Shown here: positions 1 through 6,378 of the stretch, piece after piece
How the letters are laid out: each line of letters begins with the position of its first letter
Position numbering within the stretch: position 1 is the first letter of the stretch
Source of the DNA: JBGAWK01 sp044227665
GTDB taxonomy: Bacteria > Bacteroidota > Bacteroidia > Chitinophagales > JADIYW01
DNA: 30,958 nt
NCBI GenBank assembly: GCA_044227665.1
Contig: JBGAWK010000025.1
Coordinates: 1 to 30,958 of the forward strand
Reading direction: 5' to 3'
Position numbers and translations under genes: made by a program
The notes under the pieces: model-generated
The model's input: only the letters and a program-made list of their open reading frames with translations
Told to the model about the DNA's origin: nothing
Databases searched by the model: none

Positions 1-821
1 CAACTTCATTTCATGTAATCTATTCCATTGTTAAATTCTTTCACATAGCACATGCAGCCGTAATCACAGCAGGTGCATACTTCGTTTTTTTTTTCGCAAA
101 CAAACTTTCGGTTCCGTTTTCGCTTTCAGTTGTGTTAGCCATTGCAGCAGCAGCTTGTATCGGGGTGGCTTGTGAGGTTTTAGTTTACCGCCAAATGCGG
201 AAAAGAAACGTTCCGGCATTAGCTTATTTAATTGCTTCCATTGGTTTGTATGTAGTGCTGCAAAACTGCATTTCACTTTCATTCGGAGACGATACCAAAA
301 TCATAAACACAGCAGAAGTAACAGTCGGGCATCAGGTTTTCGGTGCTTACATAACCACTGTTCAACTCACCACTATTTTAGTTTCCGTTGTTTTGTTTGT
401 TGCAGTCAACTTGTTTTTGCAATTCACAGCAACAGGTAAATCCATTCGTGCCGTTGCAAGCAACCCCGAACTTTGCAATATTTATGGAATCAGTTCAAAC
501 AAAATAATTCTTATTGCTTTCGGCATCGGTTCAGCATTGGCATCCACAGCAGGTATTCTTTCAGCAATGGACACCAACATGACACCCACCTTTGGTTTTA
601 ATCTTTTGCTTTACGGAGTGGTAGCAATGATTATTGGAGGCGTTGGCAGCACAAGAGGTTTGGTTGCAGGTGCTTTGTTGGTTGCAACGGCACAGCATCT
701 TGCAGCGTATTACATAGACACAAAATGGATGGATGCAGTTACCTACATCATTCTCATTTTGTTTTTAATCTGGAAACCGCTTGGCTTTAGTGGCAAGCGG
801 CTAAAAAAAGTGGAGGTGTAA
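1..821 (+). CDS. livH: Branched-chain amino acid ABC transporter permease, LivH type (5' end outside window)
   Basis: This inner-membrane permease subunit of a high-affinity branched-chain amino acid or amide ABC importer would pair with LivM, encoded just downstream. The reading frame is open from base 3 at the left edge, so the true start lies outside the window. A GTG at 132 falls inside the protein and is not the start. The visible 272 residues are almost entirely hydrophobic helices. Family-typical blocks are the cytoplasmic loop GKSIRAVASNPEL followed by GISSNKIILIAF, and the C-terminal IGGVGSTRGLVAGALLVA. The protein ends in a short basic tail. The ATPase genes (livG, livF) and the binding-protein gene are not in the window. 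Ile codons are mostly ATT and ATC (about 4 ATA of 24 by hand), unlike the genes to the right. Family assignment is firm; the substrate is inferred from the family. Confidence 0.88.
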   Translation, partial: TSFHVIYSIVKFFHIAHAAVITAGAYFVFFFANKLSVPFSLSVVLAIAAAACIGVACEVLVYRQMRKRNVPALAYLIASIGLYVVLQNCISLSFGDDTKIINTAEVTVGHQVFGAYITTVQLTTILVSVVLFVAVNLFLQFTATGKSIRAVASNPELCNIYGISSNKIILIAFGIGSALASTAGILSAMDTNMTPTFGFNLLLYGVVAMIIGGVGSTRGLVAGALLVATAQHLAAYYIDTKWMDAVTYIILILFLIWKPLGFSGKRLKKVEV

Positions 822-849
822 GACACGAATTTCACCAATTTGCACGAAT
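822..849 (+). repeat. Left inverted repeat of the GxxExxY insert (three CAC units)
   Basis: CAC triplets start at 824, 833 and 843, and each is followed by a form of (G/C)AAT. The repeat pairs with 1234-1261 at 22 of 28 positions as an inverted repeat. It starts right after the TAA of livH and contains the ATG (848) of the inserted gene. Confidence 0.6.
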
Positions 850-1228
850 GAAAGAAACGGAATTGATATATAAAGACGAAGCATACAAAATTGTAGGAGT
901 TTGTATGGAAGTTCATAGGGAACTTGGGAGAGGACATAGCGAGAACATATATAAAGATGCTTTGGAAATTGAGTTTAAAAATCAGAAAATTACTTATTCA
1001 CGGGAAAAGAAGTATGATGTTATCTATAAAGGAACTGTGTTACCACATCATTACTTTGCCGACTTTGTAGTTTACGATAAAATCATTTTAGAAGTGAAGG
1101 CAATTGAATCATTAACATCAAGTCATGCAAAACAAACTCTGAATTACCTTGCCGCCTCAAGGCTGCGATTAGGGTTGCTTGTCAACTTTGGAGAAGATTC
1201 ATTAACGCATAAACGAGTAATATTATGA
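848..1228 (+). CDS. GxxExxY family protein (PD-(D/E)XK nuclease-like)
   Basis: This 126-residue protein is of the GxxExxY family (PF13366, PDDEXK_3). The name-giving motif is visible as G29-H-S-E32-N-I-Y35, following the conserved MEVHRELGRG. A nuclease-like core follows: D72 in YFADFVV and E82-V-K84 in ILEVKA, which fits the D...ExK pattern of PD-(D/E)XK enzymes, then an AKQTLNYL helix. The biological role of this family is not established, so catalytic activity here is inference. The gene lies between livH and livM on the same strand and is bordered by mirrored CAC-unit repeats, one of which contains its ATG. That suggests it travels as a gene-plus-repeats cassette rather than belonging to the transporter operon. 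Length is normal for the family, so it looks intact. Confidence 0.85.
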   Translation: MKETELIYKDEAYKIVGVCMEVHRELGRGHSENIYKDALEIEFKNQKITYSREKKYDVIYKGTVLPHHYFADFVVYDKIILEVKAIESLTSSHAKQTLNYLAASRLRLGLLVNFGEDSLTHKRVIL

Positions 1229-1233
1229 AATCA

Positions 1234-1261
1234 ATTTGTGTTAATTCGTGTAATTAGTGTC
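1234..1261 (-). repeat. Right inverted repeat of the GxxExxY insert
   Basis: Read on the minus strand from 1261, this begins GACAC and has CAC triplets at 1259, 1250 and 1240. The 9- then 10-base spacing is the same as at the left end. It ends one base before the livM ATG at 1263. Confidence 0.6.
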
Positions 1262-1262
1262 T

Positions 1263-2150
1263 ATGGAATATATTTTGCACTTACTCATTTTAATTTCCTT
1301 TTACACTTTGCTTTCACAAAGTTTGAATCTCTCTGCCGGTTACACAGGATTGATTTCATTAGCACACGCAGGTTTTTATGGCATCGGTGCTTACACGACA
1401 GCCATTCTTTCAACACAGTTTGGTTTTTCTTTTTGGTTGAATCTTCCTTTGGCAATGCTCTTTAGTGGAGCAATTGCATTTATAGTTTCACTTATCGCTT
1501 TGCGGACTGTAGAAGATTATTTTATCATTTGCACATTGGGCATTCAGGTAATTCTCTTTTCGCTGATGAATAATTTAATGGATGTTACAAGAGGCCCTTT
1601 GGGCATTCCTGCTATTCCTTCCATTTCTTTTTTCGGAATAAGTTTAGGCAGTAAGATTTCATTTCTCATTCTCTCACTTTTCTTTGTTGCTTTAGTTTGG
1701 TTTGTATTGAAAAATATTTCCAAATCAGGTTTCGGAAAAACTTTGACTGCAATAAGCGAAGATGAAATTTACACGCAGAGCATTGGCAAAAATGTTTACC
1801 AGTCAAAAATTATTTCCTTCACGACAAGTGCAATGCTTGCAGCCATTCCCGGAGCATTGTATGCTCATTACATTTCCTACATTGACCCGACAAGTTTCAC
1901 TGTTGCAGAATCTATTTTCATTCTCTCCATCGTTATCATTGGCGGACTTGGCAACCTGACAGGAAGTTTTTTAGCAGCAGCGTTTTTAGTTCTCTTACCC
2001 GAAGCACTTCGCTTTGTTGGTATGCCTGACAGCATAGCCGCCAACATGCGACAAATTATTTACGGACTTATTTTAGTTGTGGTGATGATGACAGGAAAAA
2101 ATGGAGTAACAGAACTTTTCAGAAAACCTTCAAACAAACGGACAGTATGA
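1263..2150 (+). CDS. livM: Branched-chain amino acid ABC transporter permease, LivM type
   Basis: This is the second permease subunit of the Liv-type importer. The protein has 295 residues with about eight to nine hydrophobic helices. The N-terminal block GYTGLISLAHAGFYGIGAY (residues 26-44) is the typical LivM signature, and the later SIVIIGGLGNLTGSFLAA matches the conserved GGxGN/S loop. I chose ATG at 1263; an in-frame GTG at 1257 lies inside the inverted repeat of the upstream insert and is a less likely start. Without that insert, livM would begin almost directly after the livH stop, as expected for an operon. The stop codon overlaps an ATG (ATGA, 2147-2150) that opens only an 18-codon frame, so a coupled third gene may have been lost. 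ATA codons are rare here (about 4 of 37 Ile by hand). Confidence 0.88.
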   Translation: MEYILHLLILISFYTLLSQSLNLSAGYTGLISLAHAGFYGIGAYTTAILSTQFGFSFWLNLPLAMLFSGAIAFIVSLIALRTVEDYFIICTLGIQVILFSLMNNLMDVTRGPLGIPAIPSISFFGISLGSKISFLILSLFFVALVWFVLKNISKSGFGKTLTAISEDEIYTQSIGKNVYQSKIISFTTSAMLAAIPGALYAHYISYIDPTSFTVAESIFILSIVIIGGLGNLTGSFLAAAFLVLLPEALRFVGMPDSIAANMRQIIYGLILVVVMMTGKNGVTELFRKPSNKRTV

Positions 2151-2273
2151 AAAGCCACACAAAAAGATACACACAAAAGGAGAAGAAACAGCTTTGCTAC
2201 TAAATGATTATTTTTCATAGAATAGTTTTTACTTATTCCAAATGTAAATAATATTTTAATATAGGGCTATATT

Positions 2274-2304
2274 AAAAAGGGGCTGCATATAGCAGCCCCT
2301 TTTT
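2274..2304. terminator. Perfect bidirectional hairpin terminator between livM and rplI
   Basis: A 13-bp perfect stem (2274-2286 with 2292-2304) has a 5-nt loop. A runs on the left and T runs on the right give U-tracts in both directions. It sits between the convergent livM and rplI and can end both. The stem core GGGGCTGC recurs in two other terminators of the window. Confidence 0.8.
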
Positions 2305-2323
2305 AGCAATTGTAGATTCAATA

Positions 2324-2770
2324 TTAATCTTGAACTACTTCAAAGTTGATATTGGCAGTTACGTCTTTGTATAATCCCACAGTAGCTTTATAATTACCCA
2401 ATTCTTTTACTTCTTGAGTAAGCACTATCTTCTTACGATCTACATCTATGCCTGTAGCATTCTTGATAGCATCGGCAATTTGGATATTGGTAACACTACC
2501 AAACAATTTACCACTAGTGCCGGCTTTAGCCCCTACGCTGAGTTTGGTAGCTTCCAATTGTGCTGCTACCGCCTTCATCTCCTCCATCATTTTGTTGATT
2601 TTGGCTGCGCGTTGTTTTTGTATCTCTGCAAGGTGCTTCTTGTTTGATGCATTAGCAATCTGAGCCATTCCCTTGGGTATCAAAAAATTGCGGCCATAGC
2701 CGGGTTTTACGTTTACGATGTCGAATTTAGCACCTAAGTTCTCTACATCTTGTATTAGTATTAGTTCCAT
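2324..2770 (-). CDS. rplI: 50S ribosomal protein L9
   Basis: L9 binds 23S rRNA near the L1 stalk base and influences translational fidelity. The 148-residue product shows the classic L9 layout. The N-terminal globular domain contains MELILIQDVENLG followed by VKPGYGRNFLIPKGMA. A long connecting helix rich in K, E and A follows (about residues 42-75), and then a C-terminal domain beginning KLFGSVTNIQIADAI. The length is normal. It is the last gene of the rpsF-rpsR-rplI operon, five bases after rpsR, and the perfect hairpin at 2274-2304 lies 19 bases past its stop. Identification is certain. Confidence 0.97.
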   Translation of the reverse strand: MELILIQDVENLGAKFDIVNVKPGYGRNFLIPKGMAQIANASNKKHLAEIQKQRAAKINKMMEEMKAVAAQLEATKLSVGAKAGTSGKLFGSVTNIQIADAIKNATGIDVDRKKIVLTQEVKELGNYKATVGLYKDVTANINFEVVQD

Positions 2771-2775
2771 AAGGC

Positions 2776-3042
2776 TTATTTTAATAGGTCAGAAACATAA
2801 GGCATAAGCGCAAGATGTCTAGCTTTCTTTATAGCTTGAGATATTTTACGCTGAAATTTTAAGGAGTTACCCGTAATACGACGAGGCGTAATCTTACCTT
2901 GCTCGTTTACGAACTTCAAAAGAAAGTCAGGATCTTTATAGTCAATATACTTTATTCCTGCTTTTTTGAAGCGGCAATATTTTTTCTTTTGTTGCCCAAT
3001 TTTTGGTGCATTCAAGAATTTAATTTCACTTTCCGATGCCAT
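2776..3042 (-). CDS. rpsR: 30S ribosomal protein S18
   Basis: S18 is a small-subunit protein that binds 16S rRNA as a heterodimer with S6. The 88-residue product carries the family hallmark CRFKKAGIKYIDYKD, followed by ITPRRITGNSLKFQRKISQAIKKARHLALMPY. The start is the ATG at 3042, one base after the rpsF stop. A longer in-frame reading from 3108 would overlap rpsF and adds nothing conserved. It is co-transcribed with rpsF, which encodes its binding partner, and with rplI. The same gene order is common across bacteria. Confidence 0.97.
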   Translation of the reverse strand: MASESEIKFLNAPKIGQQKKKYCRFKKAGIKYIDYKDPDFLLKFVNEQGKITPRRITGNSLKFQRKISQAIKKARHLALMPYVSDLLK

Positions 3043-3043
3043 C

Positions 3044-3394
3044 TTATGCCTCCGTTTTAGCTTTGTTAGACAATTTATTTCTTCTCTGATCGGCATAAGC
3101 CATAGCATGTTTGTCCAATACCGTAGTCAAGAAACGCATGATGCTTTCGTCACGTTTGAACTCTACTTCCAACTTACGCAACAATTGACCATCCAATTCA
3201 AACTGCAACAAGGTATATACACCTGTAGTTTTTTTCTGAATAGGATACGCCAATTGACGAATTCCCCAGTCCTCTCTGTGGACTATCTTACCCCCGTTTT
3301 TTTCAATGAAGTCGGTGTACTTCTTTACGGTTCTTGCATACTCATCGTTACTGAGTACGGGCGTTGTAATAAAAACCGTTTCGTAGTTTTTCAT
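3044..3394 (-). CDS. rpsF: 30S ribosomal protein S6
   Basis: S6 binds the central domain of 16S rRNA together with S18. The 116-residue product begins MKNYETVFITTPVLS, the usual S6 first strand. It continues through the conserved RQLAYPIQKKTTGVYTLLQFE, and ends in a Lys/Ala-rich tail. It is the first gene of the operon. A TATCTTTG box on the minus strand (3423-3430) lies 28 bases upstream of the ATG and is a plausible Bacteroidota-type -7 element. No Shine-Dalgarno sequence is visible, which is usual for the phylum. Confidence 0.97.
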   Translation of the reverse strand: MKNYETVFITTPVLSNDEYARTVKKYTDFIEKNGGKIVHREDWGIRQLAYPIQKKTTGVYTLLQFELDGQLLRKLEVEFKRDESIMRFLTTVLDKHAMAYADQRRNKLSNKAKTEA

Positions 3395-3422
3395 AAATAT
3401 TTTTAAATTTAAAAATGGAGTG

Positions 3423-3430
3423 CAAAGATA
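3423..3430 (-). promoter_or_regulatory. Candidate -7 box (TATCTTTG) for rpsF operon
   Basis: The sequence matches the Bacteroidota -7 consensus TAnnTTTG exactly, 28 bases before the rpsF ATG. No convincing -33 TTG was found at the usual distance. Confidence 0.45.
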
Positions 3431-3510
3431 GTCACTTCTTTTAATTTATTTATACGTTACCAAAAATTTAATGTAACTGCAACAATTACTGTCAATTGTA
3501 TAGAGTTCGC

Positions 3511-3518
3511 TACCTTTG
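3511..3518 (+). promoter_or_regulatory. Candidate -7 box (TACCTTTG) directly before the DUF4286 gene
   Basis: This is an exact TAnnTTTG match ending only four bases before the ATG at 3523. If used, transcription would start at or next to the start codon, giving a leaderless or nearly leaderless mRNA. Confidence 0.4.
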
Positions 3519-3522
3519 CAGC

Positions 3523-3825
3523 ATGTATCTCTACAATACTACCTATAAAGTTGATCTTCCTGTAGTGGGCGACTTTATATTATATATTAAAAACCATTTG
3601 CAAAATGACGAATCTGCTGCTAAATATATACTCCAGCACCACATATATAAGATTGAGGGCATAGAGGAGCGTGACGGCATGACTTTTTGTTTACATTTTT
3701 TAATAAAAGATTTGGAAACTTTTAATACGTTTGTATTTGTTATTGATAGTAAATTAAAAAATCAACTGACAAACAAATTTGGAGAATCCGTGTTATTTTT
3801 TAGCACATTGATGAAACAACAATAA
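3523..3825 (+). CDS. DUF4286 family protein
   Basis: This 100-residue protein resembles DUF4286 (PF14114), a small Bacteroidota family of unknown function. Family-like features are the opening MYLYNTTYKVD, the central hydrophobic strand with LHFLIKDLETFNTF, and the closing FGESVLFFSTLMKQQ. I chose the ATG at 3523; a TTG at 3496 extends the frame but adds only sequence that overlaps the promoter region. It is divergent from rpsF and lies 11 bases upstream of a zinc-peptidase gene, so the two may be co-transcribed. No signal peptide or membrane segment is visible. The match is from memory of the family pattern. Confidence 0.75.
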   Translation: MYLYNTTYKVDLPVVGDFILYIKNHLQNDESAAKYILQHHIYKIEGIEERDGMTFCLHFLIKDLETFNTFVFVIDSKLKNQLTNKFGESVLFFSTLMKQQ

Positions 3826-3836
3826 AAAAAGATAAA

Positions 3837-4514
3837 ATGTACACTTTACTAATTATAGCAATTATGGCAGCCAGTGGCTTTGTAGGCTGGATGTTGCAAA
3901 AAAGATTTAAAGAATATTCTCAAATACCTATAGCCATGACAGGAAAAGATGTGGCAGAGAAAATGCTGCGTGATAATGGCATTCATGATGTACAGGTAAT
4001 ATCTGTGCCCGGAGCACTAACAGATCATTACAATCCTATGAACAAAACGGTAAATCTTAGTGATTGGGTATATGGACAGGCTACGGTTGCCGCTGCTGCT
4101 GTAGCTGCACACGAATGTGGCCATGCTGTACAACATGCTCGTGCCTATACTTGGCTCACTATGCGTTCACAACTAGTCCCATTAGTAAATATTACTTCCA
4201 AGCTGAATCAATTCATACTTATAGGCGGTATCTTACTTTTTGCAGCAAAAGGCATCCCCTATTTATTGGTTTTAGGAATCATATTCTTTGCTCTAACTAC
4301 ATTATTTGCCTTCATAACCTTACCTGTAGAATTCGACGCCTCAAATAGAGCTTTGGCATGGCTGGGAGAAGCTAGAGGCGTAATGGACAATGTGGGTCAT
4401 GAAAAAGCCCAAAATGCCCTTTGGTGGGCAGCGATGACTTATGTAGTAGCCGCATTGGGGTCTCTAGCACAATTGTTATACTATGTCTCTCTGCTGATGA
4501 GAAACAGAGACTAA
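3837..4514 (+). CDS. Membrane zinc metallopeptidase, YugP-like (Zn_peptidase_2)
   Basis: This 225-residue integral membrane protein is of the PF04298 zinc peptidase family. An N-terminal helix (about residues 3-20) is followed by the zinc motif H92-E-C-G-H96, embedded in VAAHECGHAVQHA. The likely third ligand is E165 in LPVEFDASNRA. Two further hydrophobic helices (about 125-160) and a C-terminal one (about 195-218) anchor it. The length is normal for the family. The substrate is unknown; related proteins are presumed to act on membrane or envelope proteins. It follows the DUF4286 gene by 11 bases. Confidence 0.88.
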   Translation: MYTLLIIAIMAASGFVGWMLQKRFKEYSQIPIAMTGKDVAEKMLRDNGIHDVQVISVPGALTDHYNPMNKTVNLSDWVYGQATVAAAAVAAHECGHAVQHARAYTWLTMRSQLVPLVNITSKLNQFILIGGILLFAAKGIPYLLVLGIIFFALTTLFAFITLPVEFDASNRALAWLGEARGVMDNVGHEKAQNALWWAAMTYVVAALGSLAQLLYYVSLLMRNRD

Positions 4515-4552
4515 TGGTTCGCCCTTTATAAATTTCGTATAAAAAACAAGAG

Positions 4553-4984
4553 ATGCAGACCTATATTAATCTGCAAGAGAAAATACAGGAATTCAATACG
4601 TTAATATTCGGCTGTGGCTTCTACTTCTACTGGGAGTACGAATATCCTAGAGGCATGAAAGAGCAAACCCATAACGGAAGCTCACGTCCCAAGGATCTGA
4701 TAGTTTCTTCCATGTTTGATACCTGCTATGCTGCTGACTACTTACTATGCTTCAAACGATGTACACAACATAATCTCCAAAAGGATTATTACATACCCGA
4801 CAGCTGGGATAAGCCGCCAATCGAAATCATAGACATCCAACTTGTAGAATGTGATAGACATATTATGGATAGGCATGTATCCTCATTTACTGCCAAGCTA
4901 AATGCCGGAAGTGGATATAATAGTGGGAATTTTTGCACCATCACGGCACAAGGATTTTATTATAGGGAATTGAAAAAAGTGTAG
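4553..4984 (+). CDS. Hypothetical protein, no family recognised
   Basis: This 143-residue product is not one I recognise. It has no signal peptide and no clear membrane helix. It is rich in aromatic residues (FYFYWEYEYP near residue 23) and has several Cys residues spread along the chain (near 21, 58, 66, 70, 100 and 127), including CFKRC. The frame is open from an ATG preceded by AAGAG and its codon use, with frequent ATA, looks like that of its neighbours, so it is probably a real gene. It lies 38 bases after the zinc-peptidase gene and 82 bases before the MpaB-like gene, on the same strand. Confidence 0.6.
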   Translation: MQTYINLQEKIQEFNTLIFGCGFYFYWEYEYPRGMKEQTHNGSSRPKDLIVSSMFDTCYAADYLLCFKRCTQHNLQKDYYIPDSWDKPPIEIIDIQLVECDRHIMDRHVSSFTAKLNAGSGYNSGNFCTITAQGFYYRELKKV

Positions 4985-5066
4985 CTACCGCATAATAGCA
5001 GTATTTTTCTACTATAATCAGGTATGAAATAGTATAAAAAGTATTACATTTAAGATAATAATATTT

Positions 5067-6299
5067 ATGCATACTACTCGTTTTGCCTATTACGACCTAG
5101 TAAAGTCTTCTCCTTGGCCTACATTGTTCCGGGTGATGGGTCTGCTTTTTTTTGGCACTACCAAGATTACGCCTCCTAAGGACAAAGTGGCCACTTTTGA
5201 AAAGTATTTACTACAAGGCGATGTATTAGGAGATGCGATTGCAGACGATATTGCAATGGCTGGCAAAGAGGCTAAGTCCTACTTTATGCTCCTTAAAAAG
5301 GCCATAAGTTCAGGACATTGTGAGGCTGCTGATATGCCCGAATCGCTGCGATTACTCATAGATTCTGTATATACTGATCCAAAATGGCTGGATAGGGACA
5401 AAGTAGAAAATGGTGCTGCCGTATGTCGGCGGCTAGGAGAACATGCCATGGCGGTATTGGGCGATATGGCACTATTAGGGGGTTATGCCAATACTGAAAT
5501 TTCTAAGCCCTTATCCTTCACGGGTGCACTTCGCGGTGATTCTACTTTTGACAGGGTGAGCGAAACATCACAATTTTGGATAGATATCACCCGCAGAGGA
5601 GGATTACTTAAAGGCGCCAAAGGATTTGCCAGTGCTGTACACGTGCGTATTATGCACAGCATAGTACGCAAAAAAATAAGCAAACATCCGGATTGGGATT
5701 CAGTTCGATGGGGGCTGCCCATAAATAGAGCAGACTCCTTAGCCACCAATATAGGCTTCAGCATGGGCATGATTTATGGATGCAAAAGATTGGGATTCTT
5801 ACTTACAGACAAAGATATTGAAGCGGTACTACACCTATGGAAATATGTTGGCTATCTTATGGGTGACGATACTACATGGCTGCCCAATAATGCCTCCGAA
5901 GGGCTGCAATGCCTACAAATTGTACATCTATCCAATAGAAATATTCCGGATAGCGACAGCAAAGCATTAGCCAGAGATTATCTCAATAGCTTTAAACCCA
6001 AAAACAAAAAAATTGACTATAACTATCTCCAATCCTACTACAACTATTATAGAAATGAAGGCTATGCACAATGGCTTATCCCCCCAGATTTATATTACAA
6101 GTTAGAGTTGCCGCGCTACAATCCTTTCAGCATATTATTACCTATAGCAGAGATTCCTTTCAATACCCTCAAAGACTGTGGCAGAATATTTTCCTCAAAA
6201 CTTGCTGAAAACATAGAGAATAGGGGTGCATTAGCACAGGAGACACTACTAAAAACCCGTATGGGTGATAAACGGGCATCATTTATGCCAAAACATTAA
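5067..6299 (+). CDS. Oxygenase MpaB / latex-clearing-protein-like (DUF2236) family protein
   Basis: This 410-residue protein has the core of the MpaB/Lcp catalytic family (PF09995, DUF2236), whose characterised members bind haem b and oxidatively cleave isoprenoid or related lipid chains. Visible blocks are GDSTFDRVSETSQFW (about 158-171), TRRGGLLKGAKGFA, and VRIMHSIVR, in which H197 is the candidate haem ligand. They are followed by WGLPINRADSLATNIGFS (215-232), and then RLGFLLTDKDIEA and HLWKYVGYLMGDD (256-268). No signal peptide is present, so it is probably cytoplasmic or membrane-associated. It lies 79 bases upstream of a di-iron lipid hydroxylase-like gene. The actual substrate cannot be told from sequence. 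Confidence 0.8.
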   Translation: MHTTRFAYYDLVKSSPWPTLFRVMGLLFFGTTKITPPKDKVATFEKYLLQGDVLGDAIADDIAMAGKEAKSYFMLLKKAISSGHCEAADMPESLRLLIDSVYTDPKWLDRDKVENGAAVCRRLGEHAMAVLGDMALLGGYANTEISKPLSFTGALRGDSTFDRVSETSQFWIDITRRGGLLKGAKGFASAVHVRIMHSIVRKKISKHPDWDSVRWGLPINRADSLATNIGFSMGMIYGCKRLGFLLTDKDIEAVLHLWKYVGYLMGDDTTWLPNNASEGLQCLQIVHLSNRNIPDSDSKALARDYLNSFKPKNKKIDYNYLQSYYNYYRNEGYAQWLIPPDLYYKLELPRYNPFSILLPIAEIPFNTLKDCGRIFSSKLAENIENRGALAQETLLKTRMGDKRASFMPKH

Positions 6300-6378
6300 A
6301 ACATATTGCTATAAATTTTGACATTTATCAATGATATTAGTATAATTTTCATAACACCTTTGTAATAAAAAATAAAGC

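Larger units (their letters stand above)
822..1261 (+). mobile_element. 440-bp insert between livH and livM, bounded by imperfect inverted repeats, carrying a GxxExxY gene
   Basis: The insert begins directly after the livH stop codon and ends one base before the livM ATG. Its left end (822-849) and the reverse complement of its right end (1234-1261) agree at 22 of 28 positions. Both ends start with GACAC and carry three CAC triplets spaced 9 and then 10 bases apart (824, 833 and 843 on the left; 1259, 1250 and 1240 read inward on the right), each followed by an AAT-like run. The GxxExxY start codon lies inside the third left repeat. No transposase and no clear target-site duplication were seen. 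The structure is read directly from the sequence; that the unit is mobile is inference. Confidence 0.55.

Noticed and set aside
132..821. GTG at 132 as the start of the livH gene
   Set aside because: The frame is open back to base 3 with clearly membrane-protein sequence, so 132 is internal.
822..1261. CRISPR-like or insertion sequence with transposase
   Set aside because: Only three short units at each end and no spacers or transposase; better described as a gene with inverted repeats.
3043..3108. Upstream 22-codon extension of rpsR
   Set aside because: It would overlap the rpsF coding end and has no S18-like residues; ATG 3042 gives the normal start one base after rpsF.
6300..6378. TAAATTTTG-type boxes as a promoter for the hydroxylase gene
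   Set aside because: They do not fit TAnnTTTG with correct spacing; CACCTTTG near 6354 has one mismatch, so I did not list it.
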